A stretch of 64,000 bases of DNA. Source: Enterobacteriaceae bacterium ESL0689. Its GTDB lineage: Bacteria > Pseudomonadota > Gammaproteobacteria > Enterobacterales > Enterobacteriaceae. Under the pieces are notes generated by a model that searched no databases, was not told the DNA's origin, and worked only from the letters and a program-made list of their open reading frames with translations. Of this stretch, positions 1 to 10,216 are shown one piece after another; position 1 is the stretch's first letter; the number at the start of each line of letters is the position of its first letter. Location: contig JAQTIF010000002.1 of assembly GCA_029433525.1 (NCBI GenBank), positions 558,001 to 622,000 of the forward strand. Reading direction: 5' to 3'. A program made the position numbers and the translations under genes.

Positions 1-1443
1 AATAAGCCGCATCCCGGTTGTCTGGCAGTATCTTTCCCTGCGCATCGGCACCCGGCACTTTCGTCAGGGTCACCACGCCCGATGTCCGGGTTTTCCGGCT
101 GCCCGCAGCCATTCCCTGCTCGCCCTTTTCATACAGCGGCGCTTCTCTTTGCCAGGTCAGATACACCGGCGTATCCACCCCCACTCCGCCGGGGTTAGTG
201 AGGAACTTTTCCATATCATCCATGCTCAGGCACTCGATATGTACCTGGTAGCGCGAAAGTTTGCCGTTTTCTTCCGGAAGCTGATAAAAGCCCATATGCC
301 CGAGACCGTCTCCGGCACTGACCGGGACAGGTTGCGGTGGTACACACACGGTATTCAATCCCTGTTCACCACCCGATGCCGCTGGCACAACCGGGGTCAG
401 GCTGTCGCCGTCTGATACCACCCACACCCGGTCGCCCTTTTTCAGTTTGTCCTTATCGCGACCGAGAGTCACCAGACTGAATGTCCGCGCCATTTCATTC
501 GCTGTTTTTCCCGGACGGGTAACCTGCTGTGCAGTATTGCCAGGTTCGTAAGAGAGCGGAAAACCTGCCGCCAGTTTGCCCGCTTTGTTATTCTGCAGTA
601 CATCATCACGGCTCAGATAGTATGCCCAGTCCGTCCGTGAGGTACAGTTCACCACACCTTCCGGCTGAGCGGTACAGGCAGGTGCGCATTTTGCCCACCA
701 TGACGGAACAGGAACAGAATCCATTGCTTTCAGACTTCCCCGGTCTGACACCGTCCAGACTCTGGTTCCCGCCGGGAGTTCCTCTCCTTCTGCATTTCTC
801 ACCGCGGCTTTCAGCGTCACTTCGCTAAACTGGCGCTGATCCTGCTGCGGCTCACTGTATTGTCACTCAGCGTGACAGGGGTATCCTGTTCCAGTTTTCC
901 CGCCACCCGCTTTGCCTGCACATCATCCGCACTGAGGTAATAACGCTGGACTCCCGCCACTTTTCTGTCTGAACTGCCGCCCGGCTGTTTATAAGCACTG
1001 TACGGTGCCAGGTGCATATACAGTGTGTAAAACGTCAGCCCGCTTGCTGTACTCTCTCCCGGCTGGAGATAGTGTTTTATCAGCACAAAGGAGTCTGAAA
1101 GCAGCAGTTTTTCATTACGCCAGTCAATCCCGGCACGTTCATAGCTCTCACATATCCGCCAGGCAACAATCTCACCATCCGCCATACAGCGAATAAACTG
1201 CTCGCCCTTATAAAGCTCACGGCAGTATTTACGCTCCTCTTCGCTGTCCGTGCTCAGGGCACACCAGGGCACCGCCGCATCAGTGATGTGAATACCCCCG
1301 TGCCACATCCCCTGACAGCCCACCAGATACAGGCCTGAGCTTTCCCCGGCGAGTACCGCCAGCAGCTCTTCCGCTGAGGAAAAGGGATGACCGTTTTTAT
1401 TCGCGGGGACGGGAAAGCTGATTCCGGGCATCCTGGCAGTCAT
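1..1443 (-). pseudogene. M23-like cell-wall effector, frameshifted, runs off left edge
   Basis: Two overlapping minus-strand frames encode one protein. The first runs from ATG 1443 (good AAAGGGAGGG ribosome site) to a stop at 817. The second is open from 862 to base 1 with no stop. The switch must lie within 817-862. The first frame has WHGGIHI, then MADGEIVAWR, then YTLYMHLAP. The second has VSAGDGLGHMG and later HIECLSMDDMEKF. The order resembles an M23 peptidase fold (HxGxD, YxH, VxxGxxIGxxG), except that the usual Asp of the first motif is His. The same blocks, including the HIE-LS segment, occur in the effector gene at 60343-63628, so the two are paralogues. The 3' end, which may hold a GH19-like domain as in that copy, is outside the window. 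A VgrG-like tail lies just upstream, which suggests type VI secretion cargo (inference). Confidence 0.7.
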
Positions 1444-1458
1444 AATGGACCCTCCCTT

Positions 1459-1577
1459 TTATTCACTGTTCCATCCGCTGGCTGGCACCAGATAGCCTGA
1501 TGTCTTTATGATGAAATTACCGGCGGAATCGTGTTTAATTTTGACCATCGTATTACCGGCACGGTAAGTGTCAAGAC
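1459..1577 (-). pseudogene. C-terminal fragment, probably of VgrG
   Basis: A short open stretch ends at TAA 1459-1461, 16 bases before the effector ATG. It contains YRAGNTMVKIKHDSAGN followed by a short hydrophobic tail. The pattern resembles the repetitive beta-helix end of VgrG spike proteins. The rest of the gene is lost against IS3 debris. The VgrG assignment is inferred from this pattern and from the effector placed directly downstream; it could be another baseplate or adaptor protein. Confidence 0.35.
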
Positions 1578-1588
1578 ATCACCCGTGG

Positions 1589-1865
1589 TTAATTTAAGCG
1601 ACCTGTTTTTCCCGTTCCGGATTTAATGTCACCGCGCCTTCCGGCTGTCAGTTTCGTGTTCTTCCTGACCTGCTCTCTCTTCAGTTGTTTATTCTCTTTC
1701 TGGCTCTGTTTCAGAGCTGCTTTATCTTCCGGTGCGGAAGTCTGTAAAAAGGCCTGTTTCCACTGAATAATCTGCTCCAGACACGGGTTTCCCCTCTGAT
1801 TTGGCCTGATTACACCAGTTATAAAGGGTAGCTTCGGATATTCCTTTCATTTGTGCAACGGTGGA
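1589..1865 (-). mobile_element. IS3-family orfA remnant
   Basis: Two minus-strand frames carry pieces of one IS3-family OrfA. Around 1722-1865 is the helix-turn-helix segment MKGISEATLYNWCNQAK. Around 1589-1732, in another frame, is the coiled-coil segment APEDKAALKQSQKENKQLKR. The middle of OrfA is missing, so this copy carries an internal deletion with a frame change. The 5' part is fused in frame to an IS630 fragment, giving a chimeric 110-codon frame (1722-2054) that is not a real gene. Confidence 0.65.
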
Positions 1866-1887
1866 AACTATCCTGATACTGAGGGCG

Positions 1888-2128
1888 GATAAACGGGCGG
1901 CACAGAGCAGCCGGGCGACATCGGTAACAGTCATTCCCTGATGCAACATAAGCATAGCGATTAGCTGCCGTGCATCGTTTTTATCGCGAGTCTGCTGTGC
2001 TTCTTTACGCATAAAACGTCGTTCTTCAGGAAAAATAGCTGCTATGATCGGCATCGCTCAGTCCGGTTGGTGATTTGTGATGTCTGGCGATTGATCAGAT
2101 CGCACAATCCGGGCTGAGTTCCCTCAAA
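1888..2128 (-). mobile_element. IS630-family 5' remnant
   Basis: The terminal repeat region and first ~55 codons of an IS630-family transposase on the minus strand, with PEERRFMRKEAQQTRDKNDA and a helix-turn-helix start. The stretch from TGAGGGAACTCAGCCCGG through the start codon closely matches the element at 45.8 kb (45806-45880). Everything after about codon 55 is replaced by IS3 sequence. Confidence 0.75.
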
Positions 2129-2181
2129 AGGATCTATTATTTTACGAAGTTATTTAACAGGTAAACATGTGAGAACCTTTC

Positions 2182-2358
2182 TCACATGTTTGTTTTAGAT
2201 AATAAATAAGAAAATATTCGATAAATAACATACAAAGATAATAAAAACACGAAATAATAATCGTCCGGAAAAAGATTAACGCATAGTACGGCTAAAATGA
2301 TGATAACCAATGGAAGAGCTATATCCAGAAGAAATAACGAAATTAGAGATTTAAACAT
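2182..2358 (-). CDS. Small two-helix membrane protein, immunity-like
   Basis: 58 codons from ATG 2358, chosen over the upstream GTG at 2367 because a GGGGAG ribosome site sits nine bases before the ATG. The protein starts MFKSLISLFLLDIAL and is almost entirely hydrophobic, with two likely membrane helices and a short basic end. The start codon overlaps the end of the frameshifted gene upstream (stop 2351-2353), so the two were translationally coupled. A tiny membrane protein coupled to a hydrophobic partner recalls toxin-immunity pairs, but no family is recognised. Confidence 0.45.
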   Translation of the reverse strand: MFKSLISLFLLDIALPLVIIILAVLCVNLFPDDYYFVFLLSLYVIYRIFSYLLSKTNM

Positions 2359-2712
2359 TAATAACACTCCCCATAATCTTGCTTAAATCTTCCTCTTTAA
2401 GATTAGGGTAAGCTTTAGTTTCAATTATTATTTTAGCAAAAACCGACTCAATAACAAAATAAAGCATTTCGATTTTATTTGCATATAATATCCAATAGAA
2501 TGTCGGAACCAATGATTCCAAATACCTTGCTGCAAGAGCAGCAATGATACCAGTGCGGTTTCTACCGTATATGCAATGCCGTATCTTGCTGCCTGCGTAG
2601 AAGTATAGTTAACCAGAACGTCCGGTGTTTTAGAAATAGTTTTACGAACAGCGCCATTAGGGTTATCTTTATATTTATCATCCAGTACATAATTAATATA
2701 TAGTTTAATCAT
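2351..2712 (-). pseudogene. Hydrophobic protein of unknown function, frameshifted
   Basis: The frame opens at ATG 2712 (MIKLYINYVLDD) and reads through RYGIAYTVETA before running into unrelated-looking residues. Near 2540-2555 a second frame takes over: GIIAALAARYLESLVPTFYW, then KIEMLYFVIESVFAK, ending in GSVINV and TAA at 2351-2353. Joined, they give a ~120-residue protein with hydrophobic segments. The last codons overlap the start of the 58-residue membrane protein. No family is recognised. Coupling to a tiny membrane protein inside an effector islet makes a membrane-active toxin with its immunity protein possible (inference only). Confidence 0.45.
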
Positions 2713-2727
2713 ATCAAAAATGACATT

Positions 2728-2850
2728 TTACCTTCTGTATAATTCGTTTAATGCCAATACCATTCTCTTATCTTCGTGTATTAATTCATGACAGACATAT
2801 TGATATCCAGGCAAAACACAAAACTGTTCATTTGCTTTTGAACGCTGCAC
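2728..2850 (-). pseudogene. Short C-terminal gene fragment
   Basis: An open stretch of about 40 codons ends at TAA 2728-2730 with residues VCHELIHEDKRMVLALNEL. It lies just before the frameshifted gene at 2351-2712, and its last codons (AGAAGG) could act as a ribosome site for that gene. It has the composition of real coding sequence but no full gene and no family that can be recognised. Confidence 0.25.
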
Positions 2851-2901
2851 TCAGTATTCTGATGAGCTATATTTAACACTCTATTTAAATAGCGAGATTA
2901 T

Positions 2902-3138
2902 ATGAGAGTAAAAAAACCATTTATTTTCATTGCGTTATCTTTAACACTTACAATCGTAATCCCGGAAATTCTCTTCAGGGTACTATCAATTGAAAATTTT
3001 ATCATTGTTATTGAATCGTTAAATTTTTTATCCGCTCCATTATTATTAGCCCCTCTTTATGAAGCCCTTTTGGTTTCATTAATACTGTCATATATCATCA
3101 TGAAAATATACTATATCGTTCGCAATAACAAAAAGTAA
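2902..3138 (+). CDS. Small membrane protein of unknown function
   Basis: 78 codons, starting MRVKKPFIFIALSLTLT and ending in KIYYIVRNNKK. Basic ends flank two to three predicted membrane helices. It is AT-rich, unlike the core genes to its right, and lies between two decayed toxin/immunity-like genes. A hairpin terminator follows at 3172. No family is recognised; a membrane immunity protein is one possibility. Confidence 0.4.
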   Translation: MRVKKPFIFIALSLTLTIVIPEILFRVLSIENFIIVIESLNFLSAPLLLAPLYEALLVSLILSYIIMKIYYIVRNNKK

Positions 3139-3171
3139 TCGCTACCTGCTATATTGGTTTGAATGCCTGAC

Positions 3172-3214
3172 AATCCCCGGCCCCCGGATCAGAAGCTATC
3201 GGGGGATTTTTTGT
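3172..3214 (+). terminator. Rho-independent terminator after the 78-residue membrane gene
   Basis: AATCCCC pairs with GGGGGATT across a ~20-base loop, followed by a run of T. It fits the plus-strand gene ending at 3138. The last codons of the minus-strand immunity-like frame (VQKIPR) are read from this hairpin, so that gene's natural 3' end may have been altered. Confidence 0.65.
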
Positions 3215-3692
3215 ACCGGATCATCGCTGTGATTGACCATAGCGCCATCATACAAAGAGTTCAAATACAAACGCCGATATATCTGCACAAACACCCCTTT
3301 TTGAGAGTGAATATTGCCGACCGTAATTTCATCATCGGTTACACGACTTTTCCAGCACTCAGCGGCGACATCACACGTTGCCTGAAGTTGATAGCCCTCT
3401 GCTTGCAGGTAGTGACGAATAGGCTGCGCTTCAACAACGTCATAAAATTTCACCGTAAAAACGTACGCTTCCGTACCGGTAATTCTGCCAAATTCAAATT
3501 TATAATTATTTGATATTCTTGGCATATCTTTTAATAACTGCGGTGTGTAATATTCATACGCTCGTCTGTCTTGCTCGCTATAATAAGCGCTACTGGCAAA
3601 CGCCATCTTTACATATGGCCAGGCCAAAATCAGGGCAATACCCGTATGCCAGTGATCCCCATCCCCATTAAGGCAATGATGTTTTTTTTCAT
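3196..3692 (-). pseudogene. Periplasmic immunity-like protein, frameshifted
   Basis: A paralogue of the gene at 57413-57847: both share WPY(V/L)KM(A/G)FA near the start, then YEYYTP(Q/D)LLK(D/N)MPRIS, AYVF, and C...C..W(K/R)S later. The natural start is ATG 3690-3692 (MKKNIIALMGMGITG) behind AGGG. That frame stops after ~20 codons, while the body continues in the frame containing ALILAWPYVKM. A one-base change in the signal-anchor region therefore disrupts it. The N-terminus is a hydrophobic anchor and the rest would be periplasmic. An immunity role against the neighbouring cell-wall effector is inferred from context and duplication. Confidence 0.6.
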
Positions 3693-5003
<1,311 letters not shown>

Positions 5004-5005
<2 letters not shown>

Positions 5006-5048
5006 AAAAATCGCCCCGGTGTTACTGATCCAGCGCCGGGGATTTTTT
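5004..5048 (+). terminator. Rho-independent terminator of nadC
   Basis: CCCCGG pairs with CCGGGG around a ~17-base loop and is followed by ATTTTTT. It starts at the nadC stop codon and separates nadC from the pilin gene. Confidence 0.8.
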
Positions 5049-5192
5049 GCGAGTTCGCTCACATCTTTTTGCGGACTATCTGTAATCACAACTAAAAACG
5101 TGGAAATCGCTTTCGCGTGCTGTGAATTATCATTCGTCACCGTCTGTCAGGTTCGGCATAGTGCTCAAAACAACATTCAGGAGCACTGAGAT

Positions 5193-5624
5193 ATGGATAA
5201 ACAACGCGGTTTTACTCTGATCGAGCTAATGGTCGTCATCGGCATCATCGCTATTCTGAGCGCCATTGGCATTCCTGCCTATCAAAACTACCTGCGTAAA
5301 GCCGCACTCACCGACATGCTGCAAACCTTCCTGCCCTATCGCACTGCGGTTGAGTTATGTGCGCTTGATCACGGCGGGATCACCGACTGTGATAGCGGCA
5401 GCAACGGTATCCCCGCCACATCCACGTCGCGTTATGTCGCCAGTATGCGTATCAGCAAAGGTATTGTCACACTCAATGGGCAGGAAAGCCTCTCTGGTCT
5501 GAAGATTACGATGACGCCCGTCTGGGATAATGCCAACGGGATCACTGGCTGGCAACGCATATGTCATGTTGACAGCGACAATACACTTAAACAGGCCTGT
5601 GAAGACGTTTTCCGCAATCACTAA
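5193..5624 (+). CDS. ppdD: Type IV major prepilin-like protein PpdD
   Basis: 143 residues with a short basic leader (MDKQRG) followed by FTLIELMVV, the class III cleavage and N-methylation site for prepilin peptidase; Glu5 of the mature form is present. A ~22-residue hydrophobic alpha-1 helix follows, then a small globular domain with four cysteines, the last pair (C..VDSDNTLKQAC) fitting a pilin disulfide loop. The ribosome site AGGAGC precedes ATG. It forms a set with the ATPase hofB and inner-membrane platform hofC downstream. The peptidase, secretin and hofMNOPQ genes are elsewhere, so whether a pilus is made cannot be judged here. Confidence 0.92.
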   Translation: MDKQRGFTLIELMVVIGIIAILSAIGIPAYQNYLRKAALTDMLQTFLPYRTAVELCALDHGGITDCDSGSNGIPATSTSRYVASMRISKGIVTLNGQESLSGLKITMTPVWDNANGITGWQRICHVDSDNTLKQACEDVFRNH

Positions 5625-5634
5625 GGTGGCGACC

Positions 5635-7023
5635 ATGAACAACGATCAGTTGATCACGCTCTGTCAGCGCTATCATGCCCTGCTTTTACATAACGATGAG
5701 CACATTATCTCTATCGCTGTCGTTGATACACCGGCGCCAGAGCTTATGGAAGCACTCCGCTTCGCGACCCAAAAGCGGATCGACATTGAGTGCTGGAGCC
5801 AGGAACAGATGAATAAGCGGCAAAAAACGGCCAGCCCGCTATCACAGCCTGCCAGCCATGATATAGCCCCTGATATTATTGGTCAGGTTAACCAGATCCT
5901 GGAACAGGCGCTGGATCAAAAAGCTTCCGATATCCATATTGAACCAGAGGAAAACCATCTCCGTATTCGCCTGCGGATCGATGGCGTTCTCCATCAGTTA
6001 TCCTCTCTGCCTTTACAACTCGCCGCTCCTGTCACTGCACGACTAAAAGTCCTCGGTCATCTGGATATTGCTGAGCATCGCCTGCCGCAAGACGGACAGT
6101 TTACGCTGACTTTATCCGGGCGTCAGATCTCTTTTCGTATTGCCACACTTCCCTGCCGTCACGGAGAAAAAATTGTCCTGCGTTTATTGCAGCAGACCGA
6201 ACAGGCGCTGGAACTCGAAGCACTGGGTCTGACAGCAGAACAACTGACGCTTTTTCACTCAGCACTGGCGCAACCCCAGGGTTTGCTGCTGGTCACTGGC
6301 CCCACCGGTAGCGGTAAGACCGTCACGCTTTACAGTGCGCTACAGGCCAGAAATCAGGATACCGTCAATATCTGTAGCGTCGAAGACCCGCTGGAAATTC
6401 CCCTCGCCGGAATGAACCAGACGCAAATTAACCCGCGCGCAGGGTTAACCTTTCAAAATGTTCTGCGCGCCTTACTCCGCCAGGATCCAGATATTGTTAT
6501 GGTCGGCGAAATTCGCGACACTGAAACGGCAGAAATTGCCATTAAAGCCGCGCAAACAGGGCATCTTGTCCTGTCCACATTACACACTAATTCTACCAGC
6601 GAAACACTGACGCGCTTACAACAGATGGGGATAGCCGGCTGGATGCTCTCTTCCGCGCTCTCTCTGGTAATTGCCCAGCGTCTGGTTCGTAAGCTGTGTG
6701 TTCACTGTCGTCGTAATACCGGAAAAACCATCGCGATACCGCATAAATTATGGCCACGTTCACTCCCTCTCTGGCAGGCGACCGGCTGTCAGCATTGTTA
6801 TCATGGCTATTATGGTCGCCATGCGCTATTTGAACTTCTGTCGGTGAATGGCTCACTGCGTAAAGCCATCACTGATGGTTTGAGTGCGGTGGAAATCGAA
6901 TCTCTGGCACGTAAAGCCGGAATGAAAACATTGTTTGAAAACGGTTGCCTGGCGGTGGAGCAGGGAATAACCAGCTTTGAAGAGCTGATTCGCGTGTCAG
7001 GAGCCCCTCATGAAGATGATTAA
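5635..7023 (+). CDS. hofB: Type IV pilus assembly ATPase HofB (GspE/PilB family)
   Basis: 462 residues from ATG 5635, matching E. coli HofB; an in-frame upstream extension overlaps ppdD and is rejected. It is a secretion/assembly ATPase. It shows the N2 domain, Walker A GPTGSGKT, the Asp box around VEDPLEIPL, Walker B DPDIVMVGEIRD, the His box TGHLVLSTLHTN, and C-terminal CxxC pairs (CVHC, CQHC) for zinc. The gene starts 10 bases after ppdD and overlaps hofC by 14 bases, so all three are probably co-translated. Confidence 0.93.
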   Translation: MNNDQLITLCQRYHALLLHNDEHIISIAVVDTPAPELMEALRFATQKRIDIECWSQEQMNKRQKTASPLSQPASHDIAPDIIGQVNQILEQALDQKASDIHIEPEENHLRIRLRIDGVLHQLSSLPLQLAAPVTARLKVLGHLDIAEHRLPQDGQFTLTLSGRQISFRIATLPCRHGEKIVLRLLQQTEQALELEALGLTAEQLTLFHSALAQPQGLLLVTGPTGSGKTVTLYSALQARNQDTVNICSVEDPLEIPLAGMNQTQINPRAGLTFQNVLRALLRQDPDIVMVGEIRDTETAEIAIKAAQTGHLVLSTLHTNSTSETLTRLQQMGIAGWMLSSALSLVIAQRLVRKLCVHCRRNTGKTIAIPHKLWPRSLPLWQATGCQHCYHGYYGRHALFELLSVNGSLRKAITDGLSAVEIESLARKAGMKTLFENGCLAVEQGITSFEELIRVSGAPHEDD

Positions 7024-8218
7024 TCATCTCTGGCGCTGGCAAGGTATCAATCATCAGGGGGAAGCCTGCCAGGGGGCACTGTGGGAAAATAACCGACTGC
7101 AGGTTTTCGAGAAACTGCAAAGCCTGCGTATCATGCCACTGACACTACGCCGCTGCGTCGTTAAAAAGGCACTCTGGCACCCACGCTACAGTGGTCAGAT
7201 AATCCGCCAGCTGGCAGCACTGCTGCAAGCAGGGATCCCGCTCGCTGAAGGACTGGCACTACTGGCTCAGCAACAATCGCATGCACAATGGCAGGCGCTG
7301 TTATCTTTACTGGCTCAGGATCTGACACAAGGTATGTCTCTTTCTGCTGCGCTGGAAAAATGGCCGCAGGCTTTTCCTCCGCTCTATCGAGCCATGATCC
7401 GCACTGGCGAGCTGACCGGTAAGCTGGATTACTGCTGCTTTCAACTGGCCAGCCAGCAACAGAAACAACTACAGCTCACGGCGAAAGTAAAAAAAGCGCT
7501 ACGCTACCCGCTGATTATTTTAAGTCTGGCGCTGCTGGTGGTGAGTGCGATGTTATGTTTCGTGCTGCCAGAGTTTGCGGCTATCTATCAGACGTTTAAT
7601 ACGCCATTACCCTTACTGACACGCCATGTTATCCGTGCCAGTAATGCGCTCGGTAACCACTGGCCAATACTGATAATATTGATAACGTTAGCGCTTATCC
7701 TGAATAAGTTGATTCTGCGTCGCCAGCGCTGGCTATTACGGCGGCAAAAAATACTTTATGCACTGCCGATGATCGGCAAGTTAATGTGTGGTCAGTTACT
7801 CAGTCAGATCTTTACTATTCTTACCCTCACTCAAAATGCTGGCATCAGCTTCCTGCAAGGTCTGGAAAGTGTCGAACAAACCCTGAGCTGCCCGTTATGG
7901 CGTCAGCGACTTCACCAGGCTTATACTCAGATTACTCATGGTGTCCCTGTCTGGCAGGCCCTTGCTCACTGTGGAGGATTTACGCCACTCTGTTTGCAGT
8001 TAATTCGTACCGGTGAGGCTTCAGGATCATTAGATACGATGCTGGCAAATCTTGCTCAGCACCATAGCGAACAGACTCACTACCAGGCCGAAAACCTGGC
8101 AACCTTACTGGAGCCAGCGCTGTTATTAATCACCGGTACGATTATCGGCGTCCTGGTCGTCGCCATGTATCTGCCGGTTTTTCATCTGGGAGATGCTATC
8201 AGTGGTCCGGGAGGATAA
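7010..8218 (+). CDS. hofC: Type IV pilus inner-membrane platform protein HofC (GspF/PilC family)
   Basis: 402 residues with the duplicated GspF architecture: two cytoplasmic helical domains (about 65-165 and 265-365), each followed by membrane helices. Signature stretches include RQLAALLQAGIPL, then IRTGELTGKL in the first repeat and LIRTGEASGSLD in the second. A last helix near 370-390 ends the protein. It works with HofB to lift pilin subunits from the membrane. It overlaps the end of hofB. In E. coli guaC would follow; here it does not. Confidence 0.93.
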   Translation: MKMINHLWRWQGINHQGEACQGALWENNRLQVFEKLQSLRIMPLTLRRCVVKKALWHPRYSGQIIRQLAALLQAGIPLAEGLALLAQQQSHAQWQALLSLLAQDLTQGMSLSAALEKWPQAFPPLYRAMIRTGELTGKLDYCCFQLASQQQKQLQLTAKVKKALRYPLIILSLALLVVSAMLCFVLPEFAAIYQTFNTPLPLLTRHVIRASNALGNHWPILIILITLALILNKLILRRQRWLLRRQKILYALPMIGKLMCGQLLSQIFTILTLTQNAGISFLQGLESVEQTLSCPLWRQRLHQAYTQITHGVPVWQALAHCGGFTPLCLQLIRTGEASGSLDTMLANLAQHHSEQTHYQAENLATLLEPALLLITGTIIGVLVVAMYLPVFHLGDAISGPGG

Positions 8219-8605
8219 ACACCGACCTCATTCCCTCCGCCAACGCCTGACAGATGAGTGAATATCTGCTTGCCTTGTCCGGCATATCAAATCAACAGGG
8301 TACTGCTGATCAGTCTGTTCCGCTGCGAATCAACTGTGTCTCTACCGATGTCACGTCTGTTTTCAGGGGTATTCATCATGAGCCGTTTTCTGACCATTCC
8401 CCCATGACAACAGAGTAAAAAATATCAGTCATATGCTCACATGCATCTACGCTATCCTCTTGTCATAATGCGATTTTTATTTTTTTTCCGCTACAATATC
8501 AGAAATTTATTCTGTAAATGATGAGTTGGGCATATATTATCGTGCGCCACCCCAGAAAAAATGATCAACCCATTTGTTTATATATCCGGCGCAGGATCGA
8601 AATCT
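8219..8605 (+). other. Gene-free gap at the guaC position
   Basis: About 390 bases between hofC and coaE with no open frame of note on either strand. GMP reductase guaC occupies this spot in E. coli and Salmonella. No GuaC-like residues were recognised, so any deletion was complete or is old. The last ~150 bases are AT-rich and probably contain the coaE promoter. Confidence 0.6.
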
Positions 8606-9226
8606 ATGAGATATACCGTCGCATTAACAGGTGGTATCGGCTGTGGTAAAAGCACCGTAGCTAACGCCTTTGCTCATCTTGGCATTCACGTTATTGATGC
8701 CGACGTTATCGCCCGTCAGGTTGTCGAGCCAGATACACCTGCATTACTGGCTATCATCACTCATTTTGGTACTCAGATAATGAATAACGATGGTTCTCTG
8801 AACCGTCGTGCGTTACGTGAAAAAATTTTTGCTCATCCTGGGGAGAAAAGATGGCTTAACGCATTACTGCATCCACTCATTCAGCAGGAAACGCATAAAC
8901 AGATGCAGATCGCCGATTCGCCTTATCTTCTCTGGGTCATACCGTTACTGGTTGAAAATGGTCTCACGGCTATGGCTAACCGTGTGCTGGTGGTTGATGT
9001 TCCGGAGGAGATACAAATTACGCGCACAATATTGCGCGACAAGATAAGCCGCCAGCATGCTGAACACATTATTGCTGCCCAGGCAACACGTGAACAACGC
9101 CTCGCGATTGCTGATGATGTAATTGAAAATACCTACTCTCCGGATATCATTGCAGCGGATGTTGGCCGACTGCATGAAAAGTATCTGATGCTGGCATCGC
9201 AAATGGCTTTACAGGAAAAAAAGTAA
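8606..9226 (+). CDS. coaE: Dephospho-CoA kinase
   Basis: Phosphorylates the 3'-OH of dephospho-CoA, the last step of coenzyme A synthesis. ATG 8606 gives 206 residues, exactly as in E. coli; the upstream in-frame ATG at 8561 lacks homology. P-loop GGIGCGKST lies at about residues 8-16, followed by the family motifs [20 protein letters not shown] and VPLLVENG. One base overlaps zapD, so coaE-zapD-yacG form a tight operon. Confidence 0.95.
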   Translation: MRYTVALTGGIGCGKSTVANAFAHLGIHVIDADVIARQVVEPDTPALLAIITHFGTQIMNNDGSLNRRALREKIFAHPGEKRWLNALLHPLIQQETHKQMQIADSPYLLWVIPLLVENGLTAMANRVLVVDVPEEIQITRTILRDKISRQHAEHIIAAQATREQRLAIADDVIENTYSPDIIAADVGRLHEKYLMLASQMALQEKK

Positions 9227-9969
9227 TGCATACCGCTGTTCTGTTTGAACATCCACTCAATGAAAAAACACGTACCTGGCTACGTATCGAATTTTTATTT
9301 CAGCAAATGTCGGTTCATCCCGCGATCACTACCTGTGCGGATGCCCTTCATTTTTTCCGCAATGCAGCCGACCTTCTTGACGTACTGGATCGCTGTGAAG
9401 TCCGTGGCGAATTGTTAAAGGAAGCGGATCGTCAGCAGCGTAAACTACAGTCGTGGGCTGAAGTTCCTGGGGTTGATAAACAACGTATTGCCACGTTATA
9501 TCAACAATTGCAGCAATACAGTGATACTCTGATATCTGCACCACGTATGGGTCAGCTTCTGCGCGAAGATCGATTAATTTCACTGGTCCGCCAGCGTCTA
9601 AGCATTCCTGGTGGTTGTTGTCATTTTGATTTACCATCATTACATTTATGGCTACATATGCCGCAGGCATACCGTGACGAGCAGGTCAGAAAGTGGCTAG
9701 CCAGTCTTGATGTCCTGTTTCAGCCGCTGCAACTTATTCTTGATCTGGTTCGTCATTGTGTTTCTTTTCGCAAACAGACCAGTTTCAACGGGTTTTATCA
9801 GGATAATCGCGAAGATGCTGACTTGCTACGTTTGCGCCTGAATATTGCCAGTCAGATCTATCCGCAGATTTCCGGCCATAAAAGCCGTTTTGCTATTCGC
9901 TTCCTGCCACTGAATAGCGACTCAGGGATCGTTCCTGAACGTTTCGATTTTGAGCTAGCCTGTTGTTAA
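9226..9969 (+). CDS. zapD: Cell division protein ZapD
   Basis: 247 residues, the same length as E. coli ZapD (formerly YacF), a cytosolic protein that binds the FtsZ C-terminus and bundles protofilaments. The N-terminal helical region carries [14 protein letters not shown] and the C-terminal beta domain ends in RFDFELACC. It overlaps coaE by one base, and the next gene starts 10 bases on. The target ftsZ lies in the divergent cluster 5 kb away. Confidence 0.95.
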   Translation: MHTAVLFEHPLNEKTRTWLRIEFLFQQMSVHPAITTCADALHFFRNAADLLDVLDRCEVRGELLKEADRQQRKLQSWAEVPGVDKQRIATLYQQLQQYSDTLISAPRMGQLLREDRLISLVRQRLSIPGGCCHFDLPSLHLWLHMPQAYRDEQVRKWLASLDVLFQPLQLILDLVRHCVSFRKQTSFNGFYQDNREDADLLRLRLNIASQIYPQISGHKSRFAIRFLPLNSDSGIVPERFDFELACC

Positions 9970-9978
9970 GGAGTAGAG

Positions 9979-10176
9979 ATGTCTGAAGAACAGGAAACTA
10001 TCGTCAATTGCCCAATTTGCGGTAAAACCGTAGTCTGGAGCAAACTTAGCCCATTCCGGCCTTTTTGCTCAAAGCGTTGCCAGCTCATCGATCTTGGTGA
10101 GTGGGCGGCTGAGGAAAAACGCATTCCTGCTACCCGGGATTTGACCGATACTGATGACTGGAGCGAAGGCGAGTAA
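9979..10176 (+). CDS. yacG: DNA gyrase inhibitor YacG, zinc-binding
   Basis: 65 residues with the four-cysteine zinc site: CPICGK near residue 11 and [15 protein letters not shown] near residue 30. The family binds GyrB and blocks DNA binding by gyrase. AAGGAG precedes the ATG, and the acidic tail is typical. It is the last gene of the coaE-zapD-yacG operon and converges on mutT. Confidence 0.95.
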   Translation: MSEEQETIVNCPICGKTVVWSKLSPFRPFCSKRCQLIDLGEWAAEEKRIPATRDLTDTDDWSEGE

Positions 10177-10216
10177 TATTTTCCGGGCTGGGCTATCTAT
10201 CCGAAGAGATACCTGT

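Noticed and set aside
1722..2054. 110-codon minus-strand frame as a gene
   Set aside because: It is a fusion of an IS630 start and an IS3 OrfA piece, not a functional gene.
3163..3513. 116-codon plus-strand frame
   Set aside because: It is the antisense of the immunity-like gene at 3196-3692, which has a clear paralogue; no ribosome site or family.
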